From UBA2231 sp964415175 (GTDB taxonomy: Bacteria; Elusimicrobiota; Elusimicrobia; Elusimicrobiales; UBA9959): a stretch of 64,000 nt of DNA. This document shows positions 1 through 7,757 of the stretch, one piece after another. Every line of letters begins with the position of its first letter. Within the stretch, counting starts at the first letter, position 1. A program made the translations under genes and the position numbers. Location: NCBI GenBank assembly GCA_964415175.1, contig CAYPYG010000008.1, forward strand, positions 1 to 64,000, in the 5' to 3' direction. The notes beneath the pieces are model-generated. The model saw only the letters and a program-made list of their open reading frames with translations. It did not search any database and was not told the origin of the DNA.

Positions 1-1781
1 TTCACGTAAGCCGACAGCGCGGGCTCCAGGCCGCGGGGGCCCGTCGCGCCGAAGAGATCCTTCCACTCCAGGTCCGGCAGTTCCAGCGACGGCAGCGGCT
101 TGTCGCCGGGGGTCTCGGCCTGCTGCTCGGGTCTGCGCAGCAGGAACCAGTAGCAGTTATGCACCCCCGGAGTGAACAGGTAGGGCTTCTCGGTTATCGC
201 CGGGAAATCGCTGCCGCTGAAGACCTCCGTCGGCACATGACCGGCGTAGCGGGAAAGGTCGAGCGAGGCCGCCTGCGAGAAACGCGACAGGTTAGCGGCG
301 AAGAGGACGATCTCGTCGCCGTGGCGGCGGACGAAGGCCAGCACCTTGGCGTTGTCCGACTGCACCGGTTCCAGCGTGCCGCGGCCCAGGGCCTTGTAAT
401 TCTCGCGCATGGCTATCACGCGCCTCATCCACCAGAGCAGCGAAGAAAGATTTCCCTCCTGGCTCTCCACATTGACGGCTTCGTAATGATACTCGGGATC
501 GGTGACCACCGGCAGGAAAAGTTTCTGCGGGTTGGTCCGCGAGAAGCCGGCGTTGCGGTCGGGGCTCCACTGCATCGGAGTGCGGACACCGTTGCGGTCT
601 CCCAGGTAGAAATTGTCGCCCATGCCTATCTCGTCGCCGTAGTAGAGCACCGGCGTGCCGGGCAGCGAGAGCAGCAGCATGTTCATCAGCTCTATCTTCC
701 GGCGGTTGTTGCCCAGCAGCGGGGCGAGGCGCCTGCGTATCCCGAGGTTTATCCTGGCCTTGGCGTCGCGGGCGTAGACCTTGTACATGTAGTCCCGTTC
801 CTCGTCGGTGACCATCTCCAGCGTCAGCTCGTCGTGATTGCGCAGGAACACCGCCCACTGGCAGTTCTCCGGTATGGCCGGCGTCTGCTCCAGTATGTCG
901 GTTATCGGGAAGCTGTCCTCCATCCACAGCGACATGAAGAGGCGCGGCATAACGGGGAAGTGGAAGGACATGTTGCATTCGTCGCCGGAGCCGAAATAGG
1001 CCGCGGCGTCCTCGGGCCACTGGTTGGCCTCGCAGAGCAGCATCCGGTCCTTGTGCTTCGAGTCCACGTGCGCGCGCAGCTTCTTGAGGAAGGCGTGGGT
1101 CTGGGGCAGGTTCTCGCAGTTGGTCCCCTCGGCCTCGTAGAGGTACGGAACGGCGTCCAGCCGCAGGCCGTCCACACCAAGGCCCAGCCAGAAATCCACC
1201 ACCTTGAGCAGTTCCCGCTGCACGGCCGGGTTCTCGAAATTGAGGTCGGGCTGATGACGGTAGAAACGGTGCCAGAAATAGGCCCCGGCCTCGTCGTCCC
1301 AGGTCCAGTTGGAGGTCTCGAAATCCTTGAAGATCACGCGGGCGTCCCGGTATTTCTCCTCGGTATCGCTCCAGACATAGTAATTCCGGGCGGCCGAGCC
1401 GGGCTTCGCCTTGCGGGCCCGCCGGAACCAGGGATGCTGGTCGGAGGTATGGTTGACGACGAGCTCGGTTATCACGCGCAGACCCAGGGCGTGGGCCTCG
1501 CGCAGGAAGTCGCGGAAGTCGCCCATGTCGCCGTAATCGGGGTTTATCCCGTAATAGTCGGAGATGTCGTAGCCGTCGTCCCGCAGCGGCGAGGGGTAGA
1601 AAGGCAGCAGCCACAGGGCCGTGGCGCCCAGGCTCTTGAGATAGGGGAGCCTGCCGATCAGGCCCCTGAAATCGCCGATCCCGTCGTTATTGCTGTCGCA
1701 GAAGGACTTTACGTGCAGTTCGTAGATGACCGCGTCCTTGTACCAGAGAGGGTCTCCGGGCCGTTTCTTTTTAGGCGTCAT
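1..1781 (-). CDS. treS: Trehalose synthase (maltose alpha-D-glucosyltransferase), partial, probably fused to maltokinase
   Basis: The enzyme interconverts maltose and trehalose in the cytoplasm (GH13 family). The reading frame is open from the ATG at 1779-1781 to the left window edge, giving 593 complete codons. Visible GH13 features are an N-terminal YELHVKSF strand, LVVNHTSDQHPWF, the nucleophile region DGLRLDAVPYL, the acid/base region LLCEANQWPED and LRNHDELTLEM, followed by the TreS-typical LPGTPVLYYGDEIGMGDN. The residues after the usual TreS end, LEPALSAYV, resemble the N-cap of maltokinase, so a TreS-Pep2 fusion is likely (inference). The start codon overlaps the stop of the upstream MFS gene in an ATGA, indicating co-transcription. 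The 3' end lies outside the window. Confidence 0.93.
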   Translation of the reverse strand, partial: MTPKKKRPGDPLWYKDAVIYELHVKSFCDSNNDGIGDFRGLIGRLPYLKSLGATALWLLPFYPSPLRDDGYDISDYYGINPDYGDMGDFRDFLREAHALGLRVITELVVNHTSDQHPWFRRARKAKPGSAARNYYVWSDTEEKYRDARVIFKDFETSNWTWDDEAGAYFWHRFYRHQPDLNFENPAVQRELLKVVDFWLGLGVDGLRLDAVPYLYEAEGTNCENLPQTHAFLKKLRAHVDSKHKDRMLLCEANQWPEDAAAYFGSGDECNMSFHFPVMPRLFMSLWMEDSFPITDILEQTPAIPENCQWAVFLRNHDELTLEMVTDEERDYMYKVYARDAKARINLGIRRRLAPLLGNNRRKIELMNMLLLSLPGTPVLYYGDEIGMGDNFYLGDRNGVRTPMQWSPDRNAGFSRTNPQKLFLPVVTDPEYHYEAVNVESQEGNLSSLLWWMRRVIAMRENYKALGRGTLEPVQSDNAKVLAFVRRHGDEIVLFAANLSRFSQAASLDLSRYAGHVPTEVFSGSDFPAITEKPYLFTPGVHNCYWFLLRRPEQQAETPGDKPLPSLELPDLEWKDLFGATGPRGLEPALSAYV

Positions 1782-2998
1782 TTCCCTTCTCCGTATTCCA
1801 GGCGCGGTATGAGCAGGACCAGCGCCGAGAGCGCCAGCACCCCGCAGGCGTTGATCAGGACGCTGAAACCGACCGAACGGCTCTCGGCCAGCAGGCCGTT
1901 GAGCATGAAAGTGAGCGGCAGCACGGCGTAGCTGACGGTGGTCAGCACGGAGAAGAACCGTCCCTTCATCTCCTCCGGCACCATGCGCTGGAACAGCGTC
2001 AACGCCACCGCGTTGCCGGTCCCCAGCGCGGCCCCGACGAGGAAAAGGAGAGCGCAGATGTGCAGCCGGTCGGCGGTGAAGTAGAGCCCCAGGAAAGGCA
2101 GACCGACGGCCACGACCGAGGCGAAGAACCAGCCGTAGATGTTCCGGTAGCCGGACTTGAAGCTCATGGCTATGGCCGCCAGCGCCGAACCGGCCGCGAA
2201 GAAGGTCTCGAACACCGCCAGCCACCGGACCGAGCCGTTCACCACGAACTTGACTATCATTGGTATCAGTATGAGTATGGGGCCGACGAAGAAGTTCAGC
2301 GCCGCGAAGGAGAGGAGCAGCGAGAGCAGCGGCCTGTTGCCGCCGATATAGCGCAGGCCGGCCTTGAGCTCGTCGAAATAAGGGGCCTGCCCGCCCCTGC
2401 GCGCGCTCAGGTCCGAAGAGATGGACCGGACCGCCAGGAAGGACAGGGCGTAGGTGAACGAGTTGAAGAAGAAAGCCCCGGCCGCGCCCAGGGCCGCTAT
2501 CAGGACGCTGCCCAGGGCCGAACCGAAGACGCTGGAGAGCTGCATCACCGAGGAATCCGCGGCGGTGGCGGCGCCCAGGTGCTCCTCCGAGGTGAGCCGC
2601 AGCAGGGAGCTGGAGACCGAAGCCTCGAACATCGGCCCGAACCCCGCTATCATGAAGCAGAGCCCGTAGAGCATCCAGAGCTCCAGGCGGCCGGACCAGG
2701 TCAGCAGGCCCAGCGTGAAGACCAGCAGTAGCCTGGCCGCGTCGGCCCAGAGCATGGCCAGGCGCTTGTCGCTGCGGTCCACCAGCGCGCCGAAGAAGGG
2801 CCCGAAGAGGACGACCGGCAGGAAGGTCATCGCCATGATCATGCCCAGGTGGAACTTGCCGTGCTCGCCGGCGCCGCTGAGCACCCACCAGGCTATGGCT
2901 ATGGCGAAGAACTTGTCGCCCACTGCGGACACTATCCGGCCGGCGAAAAGGCGGCGGAAGTCGGGATATACCCCGAGCGGATGGTTCTTCAGGGCCAT
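1778..2998 (-). CDS. MFS transporter, EntS/MFS_3-like exporter
   Basis: This is a 406-residue inner-membrane protein with about 12 hydrophobic segments. It opens with a short cytoplasmic stretch (HPLGVYPDFRRLFAGR) typical of the EntS/MFS_3 branch and carries the loop 2-3 signature FFGALVDRSDKR near residues 68-79. The length is normal for the family. The substrate cannot be read from sequence; relatives export siderophores, drugs or sugars. It is the first gene of a two-gene leftward unit with treS, so export of a sugar is conceivable but unproven. Upstream lies a perfect palindrome shared with the divergent DUF2157 gene. Confidence 0.85.
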   Translation of the reverse strand: MALKNHPLGVYPDFRRLFAGRIVSAVGDKFFAIAIAWWVLSGAGEHGKFHLGMIMAMTFLPVVLFGPFFGALVDRSDKRLAMLWADAARLLLVFTLGLLTWSGRLELWMLYGLCFMIAGFGPMFEASVSSSLLRLTSEEHLGAATAADSSVMQLSSVFGSALGSVLIAALGAAGAFFFNSFTYALSFLAVRSISSDLSARRGGQAPYFDELKAGLRYIGGNRPLLSLLLSFAALNFFVGPILILIPMIVKFVVNGSVRWLAVFETFFAAGSALAAIAMSFKSGYRNIYGWFFASVVAVGLPFLGLYFTADRLHICALLFLVGAALGTGNAVALTLFQRMVPEEMKGRFFSVLTTVSYAVLPLTFMLNGLLAESRSVGFSVLINACGVLALSALVLLIPRLEYGEGK

Positions 2999-3017
2999 TC
3001 AAATGATTTTATAACAT

Positions 3018-3072
3018 AGGGGACGCTGATTCCTAAATGCTTAATTTAGTCATTTAGGAATCAGCGTCCCCT
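3018..3072. repeat. Perfect 22-bp inverted repeat (REP/MITE-like palindrome)
   Basis: Two perfectly complementary 22-nt arms (3018-3039 and 3051-3072) flank an 11-nt A/T-rich loop. Each arm carries GGGGACGCTGATTCCT at its outer side. It sits between divergent genes (MFS leftward, DUF2157 rightward). The right arm ends a few bases before a TATAAT at 3078-3083, so it occupies the -35 area of the rightward promoter. Its form fits a REP or MITE-type element moved in trans; no transposase is nearby. It could instead serve as an operator or act on transcript ends. Confidence 0.75.
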
Positions 3073-3092
3073 TTTTATATAATACCCCGGGG

Positions 3093-4415
3093 ATGGCTTC
3101 CTACTATAAAAAACTCAAAGCGGACCTGGAGGCGAGCGCCGGGGCCGGCATCATCACGCCCGAACAGGCGGCGGCCGTTTACGACCGCGTTTACGGCGCC
3201 AGGCCTTTCGCGGCCTTCAGGGCGGCCCACTGGATAGGGGCGGCCGCGGGCCTCTTCGTCGCGCTGGGCGTGATACTCATAGTGGCCAGCAACTGGGATA
3301 AGATAGACGCGGCCACCAAGATGTTCGCCTTCCTGCTCCTCTTCGCCGGCGTGGGCGAGGCCGCGGTGCGCCTGGACGGGAAGCCGGCCGCGGCCGTGCC
3401 GCTGGAGATGGTCTGGTTCTTCATGCCGATACTGGGGATCGGGCTCTACGCGCAGCTCTTCAATCTCAGCGGCGACCCGGTGAAGCCGTATCTGGTCTGG
3501 GCGGCCCTCGCGGCCCCGGCCGCCCTGCTCTCCAGGCGCCCCTTCTCCGCCTATCTCTGCTCGGCGCTCCTCTTCTTCACCCTGTACTCCGGCACGCTCT
3601 CATCCAACAGCATCCTGGCCCTGACCGCCGCGCGGCTGGCCGACGCGCAGCCGCTGTGGCACTGGGCCCTGGCCCTGGCCGTACTGGCCGGCGGGACAGC
3701 GGTCTTCCCCGGCAGGAAGCTCTCCCTGCCGCTGGGGGCCTCGGTGGTCTGGCTTTTCGTGATGCTGCTGGCCGACACCGCCATAAAGATAAGGTCTTCC
3801 GCCCTGATACTGCTTTCCGGCATGTCGCTGGCCGCGCTCTGGCTGACCTGGGGCAGCGAGCCGGAGGACGACAAGGCCGGGCTGGCGCTCAAGACCTGGC
3901 TGGGCGCGGTATATCTGACGACCTTCTTCTGGCATTACAAGGGCGACGAGTACGTGAACCGCTCCGCCGCGGACACGGCGGCCGGCGGGGCCGTAGCCTG
4001 GCTGCTCTTCGCCGGAGCGCTGCTCTCCGTAGTCTTCCGGCCCCAGCGCCTGCTGCCCGCCGGGGCCAGGGACGAGCTGGCGGGCAAGGTCCTGCTGACG
4101 GCCTCCATGCTCTGCTCCTTCCTGCTTTTCGACGCCAATGAGGCCACCGCCAAGGCGGTGGCGATAACGGCCAACCTCCTGCTGGCCGCCTTCGGGACCG
4201 TCTCGATAATAAGCGGCACCAGGGATTCGGACGAGAAACAGATAAACCTGGGCGTGGCCGTGCTGACCATCCTGGCCGTGACGCGCTTCATCGACATTTT
4301 CGGCAGCATGCTCAGGAGCGGCATGGCCTTCATCGTGACCGGCCTGGCCTTCGGGGCCCTGGCCTATTTCGTCAACAAGGGCCGCAAGGCGCTCATAGAG
4401 TCGGTGAAGAAATGA
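3093..4415 (+). CDS. DUF2157 domain membrane protein
   Basis: This 440-residue protein has a cytoplasmic N-terminal region of about 45 residues (KLKADLEASAGAGIITPEQAAAV), a DUF2157 signature, followed by about 11 hydrophobic segments beginning HWIGAAAGLFVALGVILIVASNWD. The molecular function of DUF2157 proteins is unknown. The downstream gene overlaps it by ATGA and encodes a GDYXXLXY-family protein, the usual partner, so the two probably form one membrane unit. A TATAAT at 3078-3083 lies only 9 nt before the ATG, so the transcript leader is very short. Confidence 0.85.
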   Translation: MASYYKKLKADLEASAGAGIITPEQAAAVYDRVYGARPFAAFRAAHWIGAAAGLFVALGVILIVASNWDKIDAATKMFAFLLLFAGVGEAAVRLDGKPAAAVPLEMVWFFMPILGIGLYAQLFNLSGDPVKPYLVWAALAAPAALLSRRPFSAYLCSALLFFTLYSGTLSSNSILALTAARLADAQPLWHWALALAVLAGGTAVFPGRKLSLPLGASVVWLFVMLLADTAIKIRSSALILLSGMSLAALWLTWGSEPEDDKAGLALKTWLGAVYLTTFFWHYKGDEYVNRSAADTAAGGAVAWLLFAGALLSVVFRPQRLLPAGARDELAGKVLLTASMLCSFLLFDANEATAKAVAITANLLLAAFGTVSIISGTRDSDEKQINLGVAVLTILAVTRFIDIFGSMLRSGMAFIVTGLAFGALAYFVNKGRKALIESVKK

Positions 4416-4939
4416 ACTGGAAAGGGAACGCCAATTGCCTGCGCCTGGTGCTGGGAGCACAGGTACTTTTCTTCGCCGCCTGGGGCGGCTGGCTGTTCGC
4501 TTCCAGGAACACGGACTCGCCGGAGTTCTATCTCGCCACCGAGCCGGTCGACCCGCGCGACCTTTTCAGCGGCACCTACGTGGCGCTGAACTACGAGATC
4601 TCCTCCCCCCGTGGAGGGAACTGCCCGCGCCGCACCCGCGACCTGGGCCGGCTCTTCGTGAAGCTGGAGGACAAAGGCAAAAAGGCCGTCACCGCGGCCG
4701 GCGAAGTCCCGGTCTACGAAGCCGTGGACTGCCACGCCAATCCCCCGCAGGAGCCGGGCTGGGCGAAAGCCGAGATGATCCACCGTTTCGGCGGCCCGGT
4801 CGCCACTTACGGGATAGAGCGCTTTTATCTCAACGAGAACGATCCGCGCAAGGACGCCCGCAGCGGTTCCGTCCTGGCGAAGGTGAAGATAGACCGCAAC
4901 CGCAGCCTGGTCCTGCTGGACCTCGTCGAGAAGTTCTGA
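4412..4939 (+). CDS. GDYXXLXY-family membrane-anchored protein
   Basis: This 175-residue protein has one N-terminal membrane segment (about residues 9-27) and then an extracytoplasmic domain. The family-defining motif appears as DLFSGTYVALNYEIS near residues 50-64, matching G-D-Y-x-x-L-x-Y with the first positions varied. The start overlaps the stop of the DUF2157 gene, the usual arrangement of this pair. Function is unknown; translational coupling suggests a joint complex. Confidence 0.8.
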   Translation: MNWKGNANCLRLVLGAQVLFFAAWGGWLFASRNTDSPEFYLATEPVDPRDLFSGTYVALNYEISSPRGGNCPRRTRDLGRLFVKLEDKGKKAVTAAGEVPVYEAVDCHANPPQEPGWAKAEMIHRFGGPVATYGIERFYLNENDPRKDARSGSVLAKVKIDRNRSLVLLDLVEKF

Positions 4940-5016
4940 CCCGCCAGCCGGCTCCCCGCCGGTAGCCCGCTGGCGCGAACCGCCCGCGGTTCGCCTTTCA
5001 GGAACAAGGAGAGCCA

Positions 5017-6084
5017 ATGGACAGGACGCAGTTAATGACCAGCATCAGCGCCGACTGGGAATCTTTCAGCAGGCTCGAAATAGCCGACAAGCTGCCTTAC
5101 TTCACCCGCAACGGGCGCATCTACGACTGCCTCTTCGCCCAGCAGCTGGGACGGGAGCGGCTGGAGCATCTCTTCAGGACCGCCGACGCCCTGCGGAAGA
5201 TGACCAAGCACAAGGATGGGATGGACGTAGCCAACTCCCTGCTCTCGCACAAGCGGGCGATGCTCTATTTCGTCCAGCCTTCCACCAGGACCTTCCTCTC
5301 CTTCCTCAACGCCTGCCATATCCTGGGCATCAAGACCTCCGAGATACGCGACATGACCACCTCCTCCGAGATGAAGGGCGAAACGCCCGAGGACGCGGTG
5401 CGTACTTTCTCCAGCTACGTGGACATGATAATCATGCGCCACCCCACGCCTGGCTTCGTGGAGAAGACGGCCTGGCTGATGAACCGCACCGACCGCCCCG
5501 TGCCGACGATAAACGGCGGCTCCGGGAAGGACCAGCACCCGACGCAGGCCCTGCTCGACGCCTACACGCTCTACAAGAGCTTCGACGGCGGGATAGACGG
5601 CAGGACCATCGTCATGGTCGGCGACCTCAAGCGCGGCCGCACCGTGCGCTCGCTCTCCTACCTGATGAAGAACTACAAAGGCGTAAAACTGGTCTTCGTC
5701 TCGCCCAGGCAGTTCCGCATGGAGGACGATATCCTGAAATTCCTGCGCAGCCAGAACATCCCTTTCACCGAGACCGAGGACTTCCGGTCGGTCATGGGCG
5801 AGGCCGACGCCATCTACATGACGCGCATACAGGACGAGCACGACAAGGACGGGGAGTCGAAGAAAGTGGACTATTCCCTCTTCTACTTCAGGAAGGAACA
5901 CCTGGGCGCGATAAAGAAGGACTGCGTCATACTCCACCCGCTGCCGCGGCGTTTCGAGATAGACCCGGCCGTGGACGAGGACAGGCGGGCCGTCTACTGG
6001 CGGCAGGAGCGCAACGGCATGTGGGTGCGCGCCGCGCTGATCGCGCATATCTTCGGCGTGGACTCGGCCATAGCCCACGAATAA
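5017..6084 (+). CDS. pyrB: Aspartate carbamoyltransferase, catalytic subunit
   Basis: The enzyme condenses carbamoyl phosphate with aspartate in de novo pyrimidine synthesis. Visible active-site motifs are the phosphate loop STRT at residues 89-92, KGETPED near 120-126 (80s-loop lysine), QHPTQALLD at 173-181 (HPTQ separates it from ornithine transcarbamylase) and HPLPR at 307-311. At 355 residues it is longer than the usual roughly 310, with about 40 extra N-terminal residues. A clear AAGGAG precedes the ATG. No pyrI or pyrC is adjacent. The residue after STRT is Phe instead of the common Arg. Confidence 0.92.
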   Translation: MDRTQLMTSISADWESFSRLEIADKLPYFTRNGRIYDCLFAQQLGRERLEHLFRTADALRKMTKHKDGMDVANSLLSHKRAMLYFVQPSTRTFLSFLNACHILGIKTSEIRDMTTSSEMKGETPEDAVRTFSSYVDMIIMRHPTPGFVEKTAWLMNRTDRPVPTINGGSGKDQHPTQALLDAYTLYKSFDGGIDGRTIVMVGDLKRGRTVRSLSYLMKNYKGVKLVFVSPRQFRMEDDILKFLRSQNIPFTETEDFRSVMGEADAIYMTRIQDEHDKDGESKKVDYSLFYFRKEHLGAIKKDCVILHPLPRRFEIDPAVDEDRRAVYWRQERNGMWVRAALIAHIFGVDSAIAHE

Positions 6085-6103
6085 GTCCCGCGGGCCTGAA
6101 ATG

Positions 6104-6132
6104 AAAAACCCCGGGCGGGCCCGGGGTTTTTT
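6104..6132. terminator. Bidirectional intrinsic terminator between pyrB and the SDR gene
   Basis: A GC-rich stem (CCCCGGGC / GCCCGGGG) is flanked by five A on the left and six T on the right, so it can end transcription from pyrB and from the convergent SDR gene at 6150-7700. Confidence 0.85.
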
Positions 6133-6149
6133 CATGGCCGCGAGGGACG

Positions 6150-7700
6150 CTACCAGTCCGCCGGCTTATAATCCTTCAGGAATTTTCCCCAGACATGCCC
6201 GCCGGTGTTGAAGCCGTCGATTATGGGGTCGACTATGCGCGCCGCGCCGTCCACTATGTCCAGCGGCGGGTGGAAGCGGTGCTCGCGGGTCTTGCGCTCG
6301 GCGATATGCGCGGGGTCCTCGTCGGTCACCCAGCCGGTGTCCACCGCGTTCATGTGTATGCCGTCCCCGTGGTAATCCGCGGCGGCGGTGCGCGTCATCA
6401 TGTTCAGCGCGGCCTTGGCCATGTTGGTGTGCGGGTGCCGCGTGGTCTTGAACTTGCGGTAGAACTGCCCCTCAACGGCCGAGACATTGACTATATGCTT
6501 GTCCCTCTCCGGGGTGCGCAGCATCAGCGGCTTGAGCCTCGCGTTCAGGATGAAAGGGGCCACGGCGTTGACGAGATGCACTTCCAGCAGCTCGACCGCG
6601 GGGACTTCCGCCATCAGCATCCGCCAGGAATTGCGCTCGCGCAGGTCCACCTGCTGCAGGTCCTGGTCCAGCCTGCCTTCCGGGAAAAGGCCGCCCTGCG
6701 CCGAGAGCTCTTCGGGCAGAAGCGCGACCTGGGAAAGCGCGGCGGCGTGGGTCAGTCCCGCGGCCGCCGGCGCCGCCGAAGAAGCGGCGGCGGCCGGCGC
6801 GCGCGGACCGGCGGCGGGGCCTTCGGGCAGCATGCTGTAGCCGCGCAGGCCCTCGTAGGCGCCCAGCAGCCGCCGGGCCGCTTCCGGCATATCGCGCAGC
6901 GGGCCGTTCTCCCGCTCCATCATGTGCCTGTAGAAATCCGGCGGCCGGCGCACGGTCTGGCAGGCGTTGTTGACTATGAAATCCAGCCGGGACCGGGTCT
7001 CCACCAGGTGGCGGCAGAAGGCCTCCACGCTCGGGGTATGCCGCAGGTCCAGGCCGAAGATCTCGAGCCTGTCCTTCCAGTCGCCGAAATCGGGCTCGGC
7101 CGCGTAGCGCATGGCCGCGTCGCGCGGGAAGCGCGTGGTGACTATCAGCGAGGCCCCGGCGCGCAGCAACTTTATACCCGCCTGGTAGCCTATCTTGACC
7201 CGGCCGCCGGTCAGCAGCGCGGCCCGGCCGCGCAGGTCCGCCGTCTCGCCGCGCTTGCGGTAGTTGAACTCCGCGCAGGCCGGGCAGAGCTGGTCGTAAA
7301 AATGGTGTATCTCCGTGTAATCGGTCTTGCAGACATAGCAGTTGCGCCCGGCGCTCCCCGCGGCGGGCTCCGGCGCGGCGTCCGGCAGGGCCGCCGGCGC
7401 CGTATAGTTGGGGGTGGTGAAGACGGCCTGGCGGCGCAGGCGGCGTATGCCGGTCTCCGCCAGCGCGCCCTCCGCCCTGGCCAGGCGCTCGGCCTTGCGG
7501 CGGCGCTGCACGGCCTTTATCATCCGCCGGCGCGCCCTGGCGTCGGGGCGGGAGACCTCGCCGGCGGCTTTGAGCAGGCGGTTGGTCTCTTCGGAGGAGA
7601 CGCCGGCCAGCAGGGCCCGGTCGGCCGCGACGGCCTCCAGCAGCTCGGCGGCGGCGCGTATCTTTTCCGGCAGTCCGTCTTCGGCTCTTTCCATCTTCAT
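6150..7700 (-). CDS. SDR-family oxidoreductase with N-terminal zinc-finger-like extension
   Basis: This 516-residue protein has a charged helical N-terminus (1-95), a four-cysteine cluster C121-x2-C124 and C139-x2-C142 that looks zinc-binding, then a short-chain dehydrogenase fold starting near residue 155 with the nucleotide loop TGGRVKIG. The segment NNACQTVRRP corresponds to the SDR NNAG motif. An Ala/Pro-rich insert separates two halves of the domain. The catalytic serine is visible in NVSAVEG, but the usual YxxxK reads TNMAK, so Thr stands where Tyr is expected. Substrate and activity are unknown. It converges on pyrB and is probably monocistronic. Confidence 0.8.
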   Translation of the reverse strand: MKMERAEDGLPEKIRAAAELLEAVAADRALLAGVSSEETNRLLKAAGEVSRPDARARRRMIKAVQRRRKAERLARAEGALAETGIRRLRRQAVFTTPNYTAPAALPDAAPEPAAGSAGRNCYVCKTDYTEIHHFYDQLCPACAEFNYRKRGETADLRGRAALLTGGRVKIGYQAGIKLLRAGASLIVTTRFPRDAAMRYAAEPDFGDWKDRLEIFGLDLRHTPSVEAFCRHLVETRSRLDFIVNNACQTVRRPPDFYRHMMERENGPLRDMPEAARRLLGAYEGLRGYSMLPEGPAAGPRAPAAAASSAAPAAAGLTHAAALSQVALLPEELSAQGGLFPEGRLDQDLQQVDLRERNSWRMLMAEVPAVELLEVHLVNAVAPFILNARLKPLMLRTPERDKHIVNVSAVEGQFYRKFKTTRHPHTNMAKAALNMMTRTAAADYHGDGIHMNAVDTGWVTDEDPAHIAERKTREHRFHPPLDIVDGAARIVDPIIDGFNTGGHVWGKFLKDYKPADW

Positions 7701-7710
7701 ACTATGATAT

Positions 7711-7740
7711 AAAAAACCCCCGGAGGGCCGGGGGTTTTTT
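7711..7740. terminator. Intrinsic terminator after the 7758-10043 gene
   Basis: A CCCCCGG/CCGGGGG stem is flanked by AAAAAA and TTTTTT. It lies downstream of the leftward gene at 7758-10043 and directly upstream of the SDR start, so it separates the two transcription units. Confidence 0.8.
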
Positions 7741-7757
7741 CGTCCTTTCAGCCGGCG

